Assembly: GCA_016183765.1 (NCBI GenBank)
Contig: JACPEA010000010.1
Coordinates: forward strand, 210,230 to 274,229
Reading direction: 5' to 3'
Length of the DNA stretch: 64,000 nt
DNA from: Bacteroidota bacterium
GTDB lineage: Bacteria; Bacteroidota; Bacteroidia; Chitinophagales; Chitinophagaceae
Positions 16,492 to 24,796 of this stretch are shown one piece after another. The notes under the pieces are model-generated. The model did not search any database and was not told where the DNA came from. It was given only the letters and a program-made list of their open reading frames with translations. Position 1 is the first letter of the stretch. Every line of letters begins with the position of its first letter. Position numbers and translations under genes: made by a program.

Positions 16492-17795
16492 TAATTGTAT
16501 TTTCGGAATACAGGCTTAATAACGGGTGAACGTAGATAAGCCGATACATCCCCGTCCAGTGCTTTGCCATAGGTATCCATTGCCTTGTCCACTGCCTCGA
16601 GGGTCATCGACAACTCTTCGCTGCCATGAGATGCAGAAAGTGCTATATACGGCATCATTACATGCCTGTCGAGCAACTGTTCAGCAAATATTGTACGAAG
16701 AGAAAGTGATACAGTACCAGTCTTGTCTTTGGTAACATAATTTGGCGAGCAATATGCTCCTTCCATGTATATGAAATCCCTGATACCTTTCTTTTCCGCC
16801 AGATCATTAAATCCTCTCATCAGCTTCTCACCATAACTCCAAAAATGATCTATAACATTGTCACGTTTCAATACCTCAGCTGTTTTAATAAAAGCACCCA
16901 AAGCGCTCATTTCTGCTCCATGTGTAGTGGAGGTTAGAAAAACCCGCTCCGCGCCTTCGGTGAGGATTGAACCCAGTTCCATGATCTCTTTTTTTCCACC
17001 AAGCGCCGCTACCGCAAACCCGTTTGCCATCGCCTTTCCGAATGTTGTGAGATCAGGATCGAGGTCATAATATTTCTGGGCCCCGTTAAGATGCCATCTA
17101 AAACCTGTAATCATTTCATCAACAATAAACAACGCCCACTCTTTTTTACATAACGATTGTACCTGTGACAGGAATGAACCAATCGGAAGGATATTGGTAG
17201 CAGCTTCCATCATTACACCAGCTATCTGACCAGGATATTCTTCAAATAGCTTATTGAGCGATTCAATGTCATTAAATGCAAATTTCAATGTATAGGAAGC
17301 AGACTCCTCTATCGTACCTCTTCTGATGACAGTAGATCCGATAAACCAGTCATCGAAAGAAAAAAAAGGTTGCTCCTGGGGCACCGCTATGTATTTACGC
17401 CCGGTATAGGCCCTTGCCAGTTTGACTGCGGCAGTAGTTACTGTTGAGCCATGTTTGGCAAATTTTACCATGTCTATTGCAGTAACCGTATCAATCATCA
17501 GTTCGGCTGCCTTCAGTTCTGTAAGAGAGGGGCGTGTAAGGTTATTCCCTTTCATCGATTCCTCATATACAGCATTACAGACCTCCTCGTTTCCATATCC
17601 CAGGTTAACTGAACGCAATCCCATACCATAGTCCAGATAACGTGTTCCGTCGATCCCCCATACGTAAGCTCCTTTCCCGTGGGAGAGGATCGCGGGTGCG
17701 TTTAAAGGGAATTGGTCATCACCTCGTGAATAGGTGTGTGCGCCACCAGGTATAGCTTTGTGCAGTCTTTTCTTTAAGTTATCATTTGTTTCCAC
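16491..17795 (-). CDS. Class III aminotransferase, glutamate-1-semialdehyde-aminomutase-like
   Basis: 434 residues, PLP-dependent class III (HemL-like) fold. The start K-A-I-P-G-G-A-H-T-Y-S-R-G, the Asp in F-I-V-D-E-M-I-T-G-F-R and the PLP Lys in T-F-G-K-A-M-A-N-G-F (about 254) are present, so it should be active. In a polysaccharide locus between two sugar-amidotransferase triads it more likely aminates a sugar or sugar precursor than glutamate semialdehyde. It overlaps the acetyltransferase gene by 14 bp and touches the SDR gene, suggesting an SDR, aminotransferase and acetyltransferase relay. Confidence 0.83.
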   Translation of the reverse strand: METNDNLKKRLHKAIPGGAHTYSRGDDQFPLNAPAILSHGKGAYVWGIDGTRYLDYGMGLRSVNLGYGNEEVCNAVYEESMKGNNLTRPSLTELKAAELMIDTVTAIDMVKFAKHGSTVTTAAVKLARAYTGRKYIAVPQEQPFFSFDDWFIGSTVIRRGTIEESASYTLKFAFNDIESLNKLFEEYPGQIAGVMMEAATNILPIGSFLSQVQSLCKKEWALFIVDEMITGFRWHLNGAQKYYDLDPDLTTFGKAMANGFAVAALGGKKEIMELGSILTEGAERVFLTSTTHGAEMSALGAFIKTAEVLKRDNVIDHFWSYGEKLMRGFNDLAEKKGIRDFIYMEGAYCSPNYVTKDKTGTVSLSLRTIFAEQLLDRHVMMPYIALSASHGSEELSMTLEAVDKAMDTYGKALDGDVSAYLRSPVIKPVFRKYN

Positions 17796-18459
17796 AGCTG
17801 AAAAAATTGTTGATTAGTTTTTTTTTGTTATTCAAAATAACATGTGCCGGATAATTGCCAACAACCACGCTGTTGTGAGGCACTTTGGTATTAATCAGCG
17901 AACTGTTTGCCCCAAGTACGAAGTCTGTTCCTATATGACAATTACCTATTACTGACGAATTGGAGTACAGAACAGTACGTTCTGAAAAAATCGGGTATTC
18001 AGCCGCTTCATTTGCACCTATGGTTACACGCTGGTATACCACAAAATAATCGCTATAGCTTGCTTTGCCAAGAACAGTTCCCAACGGATGAACAAAAAGA
18101 AAATAATTAGGCAGAGATATACTGTAGAACGCATCCACTCCAAACAGTGCTTTGTTAAGAAGAAACACTTTTGTGGCAATATTTATCTTTTGGTTTTTAT
18201 AGAGTTCATTCGAAATAATGTACAGGAACATGGAATAATGATCACCGTTCAGATGATTAAAATAAGACATGGATCCTTGTCTATAATAAGGCAATTCAAT
18301 CTTTTCGAAGCAAGTTTCAATACGATCCATTGCGATCGATAGCGCAGACTGTATATCTGTTTTCCGGACCACATCTGAATCAGGATAAAAACAATTGATC
18401 TGTTTTGAAAGATATTCGGCAATATCTTCCCTTCCGATACTGGTAACGAATCCTTTCAT
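17782..18459 (-). CDS. CysE-like hexapeptide acetyltransferase
   Basis: 225 residues from the start chosen at 18459. An upstream in-frame ATG at 18486 would overlap the HisF-like gene by 23 bp, whereas 18459 has AAGGAG about 10 bases before it. A helical N-terminal half resembles that of serine acetyltransferase. The C-terminal left-handed beta-helix holds F-V-H-P-L-G-T-V-L-G-K and V-T-I-G-A-N-E. The family transfers acetyl from acetyl-CoA to a hydroxyl or amine. Context (aminotransferase downstream, amidotransferase triad upstream) suggests an amino-sugar substrate, or production of acetylated serine as a substituent. The substrate is unknown. Confidence 0.72.
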   Translation of the reverse strand: MKGFVTSIGREDIAEYLSKQINCFYPDSDVVRKTDIQSALSIAMDRIETCFEKIELPYYRQGSMSYFNHLNGDHYSMFLYIISNELYKNQKINIATKVFLLNKALFGVDAFYSISLPNYFLFVHPLGTVLGKASYSDYFVVYQRVTIGANEAAEYPIFSERTVLYSNSSVIGNCHIGTDFVLGANSSLINTKVPHNSVVVGNYPAHVILNNKKKLINNFFSCGNK

Positions 18460-18463
18460 ATAA

Positions 18464-19222
18464 CTAAATCTCCTTGATTTTGACACCGTTATTTTTCAAA
18501 TAGGCTCTTGCTCTGATGGGATTATTATCACCAAAATGAAAAATGCTGGCCATAGCCAATGCGCTAACCTGTGTTGTCTTATATGCGTCTGCCAGATGCT
18601 TGAAATTACCTGCCCCTCCGCATCCGATTATGGGGAGGTTGGTATTTTTGTTTACCAGACTCAATAGTTCCAGATCATATCCGTTCATTTCTCCATCCCT
18701 GTCTATATTATTGATAAAAAGCTCACCTGCCCCAGATTTTTCCATGTTATTCATATGCTCTACCAATGATATATTTATCTCCTCTCTCCCCGAATTCCTA
18801 TACAGCTTGTATTCTCCGTTTACTTTCCGAACATCTATACCCACAATGATGCATTGGCTGCCAAATTTCTCAGCACCGTCTCTTATCAACTTATGATCTT
18901 GGTACGCTGCAGAATTAATAATAACCTTATCAGCACCAATTAGCAGCAGCTCCCGGATATCGTCTATCGTTCTGATTCCCCCTCCGATAGAAAGGGGCAT
19001 AAAGCACTCTTTGGATACCCTTGCAATAACATCCCTGTTTGTGGATCTGTTCTCGTTTGTAGCATCTATATCGAGAAAAGCCAGTTCATCCACATATTGA
19101 GCATTATACACTCGTGAAGCGTAGACAGGATCCCCCGTGTCGCGGTAATCGGTAAATTGTTTTCCTTTTACCATACGTCCGTTTCTCAGTAACAGGGTTG
19201 GGATTAACCGTTGTTTAAGCAT
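18464..19222 (-). CDS. HisF-like (WbuZ-type) partner of the sugar amidotransferase (triad 2)
   Basis: 252 residues from the Met at 19222 (M-L-K-Q-R-L-I-P-T-L-L-L), the usual start of this family; a Met at 19246 would only lengthen the overlap with the HisH gene. TIM barrel with phosphate-site motifs I-G-G-G-I-R-T-I-D-D and G-C-G-G-A-G-N-F-K-H. The first catalytic Asp of true HisF (P-C-L-D) is Leu here (P-T-L-L-L), while the second (V-G-I-D) is kept. This is the opposite loss from the HisF-like protein of triad 1. It matches the AglZ/HisF2 acetamidino-modification type. Confidence 0.85.
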   Translation of the reverse strand: MLKQRLIPTLLLRNGRMVKGKQFTDYRDTGDPVYASRVYNAQYVDELAFLDIDATNENRSTNRDVIARVSKECFMPLSIGGGIRTIDDIRELLLIGADKVIINSAAYQDHKLIRDGAEKFGSQCIIVGIDVRKVNGEYKLYRNSGREEINISLVEHMNNMEKSGAGELFINNIDRDGEMNGYDLELLSLVNKNTNLPIIGCGGAGNFKHLADAYKTTQVSALAMASIFHFGDNNPIRARAYLKNNGVKIKEI

Positions 19223-19832
19223 TGGACATTTTTGAAAAGTTATCAAGTATTTTCAATCCCTGTTTTTGGCTTTTCTCCGGATGGAACTGAATACCTATCA
19301 CGTTTCTCCTTTCATTCGTTATAATAGATGTGAAATCAGTGCCATACTCTGTTGTAGTCACTACATTTGATTTGTAAGCAGGCATAAAAACAAACGAATG
19401 AACAAAATAGAAATCTGCACTCATCTTAACACCCTCGAGAATCGTATGCTCCGACTGCAGGTTTATACCGTTCCATCCCATATGTGGAAGACTTAGGTTT
19501 TTGCTTGGTAGCAGTTCTACCCTTCCTTTGATCAGGTCTAGTCCTCTGCAAATAGCGGGCTCTGTTCCTTCAGTAGCGAGCAATTGCATACCCAAGCAAA
19601 TCCCCAGCAATGGCTTACCGCTGTTTGCAAAAGTCGCAATGGGATCTATGAAGCCAGCCCTGGCAATGTTTTCCATAGCTGCACCAAACGCACCTACACC
19701 AGGAATGATCATATGTGAAACTCCTGCTATTTGGTCAGGAGATGAGAGAATTACATTCTCGATCTGAAGAAAGCTTAATGCATTTCTTACAGACGAAAGA
19801 TTACCCATTCCGTAGTCGAGTATTCCTATCAT
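19215..19832 (-). CDS. HisH-like glutamine amidotransferase (triad 2)
   Basis: 205 residues with the glutaminase nucleophile in G-K-P-L-L-G-I-C-L-G-M-Q-L (about 81) and I-Q-F-H-P-E-K-S near the C-terminus. G-M-G-N-L-S-S-V-R-N opens the protein as in HisH. It overlaps the HisF-like gene by 8 bp and the WbuX-type gene by 4 bp, so the three are tightly coupled. It should release ammonia from glutamine for the amidotransferase at 19829-20995. Confidence 0.87.
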   Translation of the reverse strand: MIGILDYGMGNLSSVRNALSFLQIENVILSSPDQIAGVSHMIIPGVGAFGAAMENIARAGFIDPIATFANSGKPLLGICLGMQLLATEGTEPAICRGLDLIKGRVELLPSKNLSLPHMGWNGINLQSEHTILEGVKMSADFYFVHSFVFMPAYKSNVVTTTEYGTDFTSIITNERRNVIGIQFHPEKSQKQGLKILDNFSKMSNA

Positions 19833-20995
19833 CTTTTGTTTTTCTCTTTATACCATTCATCGATATCATGTGGTTTCTCACCTACCGGGATATTATTGAA
19901 ATCCGGTTCAAACGGCGGAACAACAAATTTAGCTACCATTGAATTGAATTCGTCTTCAGTAATACCCATATAATCGAGAAATATCTGTAATGACTGCGGT
20001 TTTCTTCCTTCATATTCATCAATCCATTTCTGAGCTTCTTCAGTACTCATCCTTCCATTTCTAATCTCGAAGTTCGTCAGTTGGGTAACGCGGCTATACC
20101 CTCTTTTCAAGTACTTGATATAATCACGTGTAGCCTGCATCCAACATTCGATCTTCGCGAATTCCTTGTTGATGTTTTCAGGCACACCCTCTAATTCATC
20201 GCCTGTCCATCCCAGTTCTTCCATAATCAATTTCGTATTCGCCTTGTAATCCCAGGGAATAAAACTTCCGAGGCATACCGAATAATAATCCATCTTCTTC
20301 AAATCTTCCAGTTTCGGATAGGTATATGGCATGAGATCTCTCTTATCCACAGGATCTGATTCACTATGTATCATGCCCCACATGTCATCAGCTGTGATAC
20401 CAAGGTTTCGTACCATGTTGAATTTTTCTTCATCTTCCCACTCGATAATGTTGTCTTCATACGTGTAGTAGGCAGACATCTCCGCTAACGGCTCACCCCA
20501 TAGAATCAATGGCACATTGAACTTCAATGCTATCTGTAACGGGTAGGAATAAATACCGGTGTGGCAATGCCAGCAAAAATCTGTTTTACGGGAAAAAGAC
20601 TCCCACATCAGCTTTTTAACAATCTGCCAGTTAGGCGTGAAATTGATAAAATCAGCTCCCAATTTCTTCAAAACCTTTTCAACATTCCGTTCGTGATTGG
20701 AGCGCATGAATCCGTGATTAAACCTTACAACCAAAGGCTTTAACTTATACTCCTTTATCAGGTAATACAATGTGAAAGTGCTATCCTTCCCTCCACTGAA
20801 CGGAACAATACAATCGTAATCATACTTCCCACGATACTTCTCAATAACCGAATCAAGCATGACCTTTCTTTTTGCCCAGTCAACATTCTGCTGTTTAAAC
20901 TGTGATGTCTTGCACATATTGCACGACTTCCCGTCGTCGTCTATTACTAGTGTCTCATATGTTTCCGGTAAGAGACAGTTGCCACATTTTCGCAT
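19829..20995 (-). CDS. WbuX/PseA-type N-acetyl sugar amidotransferase (triad 2)
   Basis: 388 residues. Cys pairs open the protein (C-G-N-C near 4-7 and C-N-M-C near 26-29), then the PP-loop P-F-S-G-G-K-D-S near 67 and a W-H-C-H-T-G motif near 142 that the first copy lacks. The family makes acetamidino groups on amino sugars such as pseudaminic or legionaminic acid. The gene is followed by its HisH and HisF partners and preceded by the CMP-nonulosonate synthetase gene (10-bp gap), so this triad most likely acts on the nonulosonic acid activated by that enzyme. Confidence 0.87.
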   Translation of the reverse strand: MRKCGNCLLPETYETLVIDDDGKSCNMCKTSQFKQQNVDWAKRKVMLDSVIEKYRGKYDYDCIVPFSGGKDSTFTLYYLIKEYKLKPLVVRFNHGFMRSNHERNVEKVLKKLGADFINFTPNWQIVKKLMWESFSRKTDFCWHCHTGIYSYPLQIALKFNVPLILWGEPLAEMSAYYTYEDNIIEWEDEEKFNMVRNLGITADDMWGMIHSESDPVDKRDLMPYTYPKLEDLKKMDYYSVCLGSFIPWDYKANTKLIMEELGWTGDELEGVPENINKEFAKIECWMQATRDYIKYLKRGYSRVTQLTNFEIRNGRMSTEEAQKWIDEYEGRKPQSLQIFLDYMGITEDEFNSMVAKFVVPPFEPDFNNIPVGEKPHDIDEWYKEKNKR

Positions 20996-21005
20996 TTTGT
21001 ATATT

Positions 21006-21725
21006 TTATCTTGTTAAATTAAACTTACCATTATTTTTAGCAGTCATAATCGCTTCAACAATAAAAAAATCTTCAAGTGTATCGATCTCAAAAGACTGCC
21101 ATTTAGGCAATTCATACCCAATCGTAAGACCGTCTTTATAAAATGTTTTTTCGCTTTTATACGGAAGCACTTTTGCGATGTAAAAGCTGCCCTCCGGATA
21201 AAACACTTCCGAGAGATCCTGACGTCTGACCACATTATCCTGTGTCAGGTATGCATTCACAAAATGCTGCCTGTCCTTCGTAAACAGGAAGGATGGATGT
21301 GCGGACTCTGCTTTAGTGACACTAACACAAAAAAATGCACCCGGAGTTTTATCAAGTATCGCAATCGCCTCATCTATATCACGCACATCTCTGAGTGGGG
21401 ATGTAGGTTCAAGCAGCACCAGCAAATCATAAACTTTGCCGTGGTTCTCCAGGTATTCAAATGCATGCAACACTGCATCCGAACTCTTTGCCGTATCCGA
21501 CGCAAGTTCAGCCGGCCGCCTGAACGGCACCTCTGCACCAAAGGAACGCGCTGTCTCAGCAATTTTATCATCATCTGTGGATACAAACACTTCCTCGCAA
21601 TACTTACTCTGTAAAGCGCATTCTATCGTATGAGCGATTAGTGGTTTGTTTAATAGCGGCATACAATTTTTGCCAGGCAACCCTTTGCTTCCGCCGCGAG
21701 CCAATATCAGAAATAAAACTTTCAC
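21006..21725 (-). CDS. CMP-nonulosonate cytidylyltransferase (NeuA/LegF/PtmB type)
   Basis: 239 residues. Nucleotide motif L-I-L-A-R-G-G-S-K-G-L-P-G-K-N at the start, V-F-V-S-T-D-D and L-E-P-T-S-P-L-R near 105, all typical of acylneuraminate cytidylyltransferases. The enzyme joins CTP with a nine-carbon keto acid to give the CMP-sugar used by transferases. It lacks the PseF-type Asn-Ser-Arg-Ser-Gln-Asp block, so it is more likely the legionaminic/neuraminic partner of the NeuB at 40818. It overlaps the CBS-nucleotidyltransferase gene by 4 bp. Confidence 0.87.
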   Translation of the reverse strand: MKVLFLILARGGSKGLPGKNCMPLLNKPLIAHTIECALQSKYCEEVFVSTDDDKIAETARSFGAEVPFRRPAELASDTAKSSDAVLHAFEYLENHGKVYDLLVLLEPTSPLRDVRDIDEAIAILDKTPGAFFCVSVTKAESAHPSFLFTKDRQHFVNAYLTQDNVVRRQDLSEVFYPEGSFYIAKVLPYKSEKTFYKDGLTIGYELPKWQSFEIDTLEDFFIVEAIMTAKNNGKFNLTR

Positions 21726-22786
21726 AAATGTATTCTTTTTATGTCTTCCTGTGCTTTTAAATAATCGCTGTGCTGACCTATGTCTAGCCAGTACCCCAAA
21801 TGCGGATAATGTGTGAGCACTCCTCCGTTACGGATAAGGTTATCCATCAGATCGGTTGTATTGAAGTGCTGATTAACTGGTATTCCGTCTTTTAGAGGCT
21901 TGTGCAGAATATACATACCACCATTGCTATAATAGTTGAAATTAGGCTTTTCCACAAATGAGACGATTCTCTGTCCTGCCACTTCCAGTACAGCATACGG
22001 CACCTGTACATGATAGGGAATACTTGCAACACACATATTCGACTGGTGTGCCAGATAACACTCAAAAAAACTCTGGTAATCGATATCCGTAAGAATATCC
22101 GAATTAATAACCAAAATATGTTCGTGCTCAATATCGGGGATCAGCGCCAAAGCGCCTAGTGTACCCAAAGGTACCTCTTCTTTGACGTACCTGATAGAGA
22201 CATCAAATGCATTTCCGTCGCCAAAATATTCTATAATCTTTTCACTTAAATAATTAACACTGATGAGGATGTTCTTGATACCGAATTTTTTAAGTCGTTC
22301 AATATTGTGCTGGAGAATAGGTTTGTTATCAATCCTCAACATTGGTTTGGGTGTATTCAGCGTCAAAGGCCTTAGTCTTTCACCCCTACCCCCAGCCATT
22401 ATCAATGCAGTGATAGGAAGGATATTAGTCAGCTTGGACAGATCAGCGATTTCGAGTATACTTCCGTCCGCATCCAGAATAGGGACCATTCCTATGTCCA
22501 TTTGCCTGAAAGTCTTGATCTTTTCAAACTTATCTTCCGAATCAAGCAGGAATTTAAAATCCTTGCTCATACAGTTTTCCAACGTATCGGTAAGATTCAG
22601 GTCATTTAGAAAGCCGCGTCTGATATCTCCGTCTGTTATTGCCCCAACTAGTTTATTACTATCGTTAACAACAAATAGCGTTCGGGAGTTCGTTTCCGAT
22701 AGTGAGTTCAGCTGTTTCAATGCTGATCTAACGGTTGCGCGGATATTGATCACATGCATCTGTATACTAGTAGCCATCCTGTCCAA
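21722..22786 (-). CDS. PtmE-like CBS-domain sugar-phosphate nucleotidyltransferase
   Basis: 354 residues. A CBS pair (about 8-118) is fused to a sugar-phosphate nucleotidyltransferase domain with I-M-A-G-G-R-G-E-R-L-R-P-L-T (about 131-144), T-P-K-P-M-L and V-I-N-S-D-I-L. Campylobacter PtmE has this layout and makes GDP-GlcN from GlcN-1-P, the entry to the GDP-based legionaminic pathway. Overlap with the cytidylyltransferase gene supports a shared pathway. I recognised no canonical GDP-GlcNAc dehydratase (LegB) here, so the step that follows is unclear. Confidence 0.83.
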   Translation of the reverse strand: MDRMATSIQMHVINIRATVRSALKQLNSLSETNSRTLFVVNDSNKLVGAITDGDIRRGFLNDLNLTDTLENCMSKDFKFLLDSEDKFEKIKTFRQMDIGMVPILDADGSILEIADLSKLTNILPITALIMAGGRGERLRPLTLNTPKPMLRIDNKPILQHNIERLKKFGIKNILISVNYLSEKIIEYFGDGNAFDVSIRYVKEEVPLGTLGALALIPDIEHEHILVINSDILTDIDYQSFFECYLAHQSNMCVASIPYHVQVPYAVLEVAGQRIVSFVEKPNFNYYSNGGMYILHKPLKDGIPVNQHFNTTDLMDNLIRNGGVLTHYPHLGYWLDIGQHSDYLKAQEDIKRIHL

Positions 22787-22797
22787 AGTTTACTATT

Positions 22798-23619
22798 TTA
22801 GTTGCTCATTTTTTTCTGTAACCGCATTTTATGTAACCTGTCGTAGACAAAAGCTGGGAGTAACCCGACTATTAACGGTCTGGCAGCAAAGATAATCATG
22901 TAAAAAGGCAAGGTTAGCCGCTTGATAGTCAAAACCATTGCATAGGATTCATTGATACGGAACCTGAATTTTCTCCTGCTGTATGCGTCACGGTCATCTC
23001 GCATTTTATACAATGGCTCCATTAAATTGGCACCCTTGAGGCCCAGCGCATACATTTTCGACCAAAGATCATAGTCCTCTACCCGCAATAGCCGATCAGA
23101 AACGGAATATCCCTTCACTGCTTCAAATGCTTCCCTGGTGAATAGGCTTGCCGCATGACAAAAGGGTGTTCCCCGGATAAAATCGTATTTGTCAGGGTAT
23201 TCCTTCAGTTTGCTGACTCCCCAATCTCCATTCTCATCAAAATGAACCATCGCAGAACTGACGATACTGTACTCGGTATAACGTTTGATAAAACCAATCT
23301 GCTTTTCCAATCTTTGCGGGAGAGAGATATCATCACCGTCCTGTCTGGCCAGATACTTGCCCCTTGCTGCAGAAAAGCATTTATTCAACGTATAATTAAG
23401 CCCTTTGTTGCTATCATTTTGCAAAACCTGTATCTGCTCGGGATACTTATTCTTCAGCTCCATCGCCAGGGTAAGTGTATCGTCTGTAGAGCAATCGTCA
23501 CACATAATAAGTTCCCAATCGCTATAGGTCTGATTCACTATCGATTCAACGCTTTCCTGTAATGTAGGGGCACAGTTGTATATGCCCATGAGAATTGAAA
23601 TACTATATTCCTTCTTCAA
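22798..23619 (-). CDS. Family 2 glycosyltransferase
   Basis: 273 residues with a GT-A fold. I-L-M-G-I-Y-N-C-A-P-T-L opens the domain, C-D-D-C-S-T-D-D is the nucleotide-binding stretch, and R-Q-D-G-D-D (about 116) is the metal-binding DXD. An R-V-E-D-Y-D-L-W motif follows near 178, and a short hydrophobic C-terminus (F-Y-M-I-I-F-A-A-R-P) may touch the membrane. It starts within the 3' end of the Wzy-like gene (17-bp overlap). The donor and acceptor cannot be read from the sequence. Confidence 0.85.
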   Translation of the reverse strand: MKKEYSISILMGIYNCAPTLQESVESIVNQTYSDWELIMCDDCSTDDTLTLAMELKNKYPEQIQVLQNDSNKGLNYTLNKCFSAARGKYLARQDGDDISLPQRLEKQIGFIKRYTEYSIVSSAMVHFDENGDWGVSKLKEYPDKYDFIRGTPFCHAASLFTREAFEAVKGYSVSDRLLRVEDYDLWSKMYALGLKGANLMEPLYKMRDDRDAYSRRKFRFRINESYAMVLTIKRLTLPFYMIIFAARPLIVGLLPAFVYDRLHKMRLQKKMSN

Positions 23620-24790
23620 GTCTTTTTCTTTTACTTACGCAGATAAATGCTGTAATAAACTGTCCGGCACCAGACATTCCGGCGGGATAATGAAAAGTTG
23701 CAATGAACAGAATAAGATAAACACTGTTCCTGAATATATTTTTCCTGTAAAAGGAGAAAAGAATAAAGAAATAGATAAACAACCCCAATAATCCCATCGC
23801 CGATACGAACCCAAGCCAACCGAAATCCCCCGTAGTATTCTCCAGAAGATCAGTAATCTGGGCGCCAAAAAAGACTTTTACCGCATTACTAAAATCCACC
23901 ACTTCATTATATTGTTCGATCTTGAAGTCCAGTAGAAACCAATAATAATCCAGGCTGAACTTAGGAAACAATTCGTAATCAAGATTCATCATTATAATAA
24001 GCAGGATCAAAAGAAAGACCAAAGAGAAAAGAATGGTATACATCCCTTTTTTTGTCTTCAGCTTCCTTCCAAGAACATTCTTTAGCAGAATCATCAGCAG
24101 ATAACACATCAGGCCACTCCCAGAGAAAAAAAGAAATGTGATCAGAAACAGTAGTAATTTATCTTTTATACCAAAACGGACGTTCCCATACATTTCAATC
24201 ATCATATACAGACAAACCAACGCAGCTGATGACATGGAAGCATTGCCCCCGAATGAAAGCGGCCGATAATAAAAGAGAAATTTAACTGCATGGGGATGTC
24301 CTGAATAAAATATTGGCGCAGGGATAATCGTATTAATCAGGAAGGTTTCCAAAAGAATAGAGAAGCAAACTATCCTGAAAAATGTCTTCGAAAGCACCCT
24401 GTCTTCAGGATATACTTTCAGATAAATAAGATAAAACACAACCCCTAACCAGAATCTGAAATTCTTGAGAACAACCACATAGTCGTTCGACAGAAAGTAC
24501 AACAGAAACATATAAATCCCCAAGAGTAAAAAACCAAAAAACTGCATTGCAGTAAGTTTGATCTTATTGGCTTGCAGCACTATTACACACACAGCAAAAA
24601 AAAACCCAAGCAAAGTTGTACCGAGAAAGGAAGAAAAGAATGTAGCAATCATTGCCATCAATGACAATACATTCACAATTTTCAAGTTCTTTAAAGAAAA
24701 AGTAGCTATCTGCATTATTATCCGGGCAACTTCTTTAATGCCAATTGTGTTTCGCCTCTTTACAATTTGACAGTGGTCATACTGAATCAA
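23603..24790 (-). CDS. Polytopic membrane protein, likely Wzy-type polymerase
   Basis: 395 residues with about ten hydrophobic segments and a larger loop (about 255-300) before the last ones, the layout of Wzy/O-antigen ligase proteins that join repeat units at the periplasmic face. Sequence alone does not name it, because these proteins share little identity. It is the only large polytopic protein without an ATPase domain in the window, which supports the polymerase call. The start at 24790 leaves a 6-bp gap to the GT2 gene. A Met at 24715 would also work and would begin closer to the first membrane segment. Confidence 0.68.
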   Translation of the reverse strand: MIQYDHCQIVKRRNTIGIKEVARIIMQIATFSLKNLKIVNVLSLMAMIATFFSSFLGTTLLGFFFAVCVIVLQANKIKLTAMQFFGFLLLGIYMFLLYFLSNDYVVVLKNFRFWLGVVFYLIYLKVYPEDRVLSKTFFRIVCFSILLETFLINTIIPAPIFYSGHPHAVKFLFYYRPLSFGGNASMSSAALVCLYMMIEMYGNVRFGIKDKLLLFLITFLFFSGSGLMCYLLMILLKNVLGRKLKTKKGMYTILFSLVFLLILLIIMMNLDYELFPKFSLDYYWFLLDFKIEQYNEVVDFSNAVKVFFGAQITDLLENTTGDFGWLGFVSAMGLLGLFIYFFILFSFYRKNIFRNSVYLILFIATFHYPAGMSGAGQFITAFICVSKRKRLEEGI

Positions 24791-24796
24791 TATCCG

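Noticed and set aside
22263..22895. 210-residue + strand ORF
   Set aside because: It is antisense to the CBS-nucleotidyltransferase gene, which has clear nucleotide-binding motifs.
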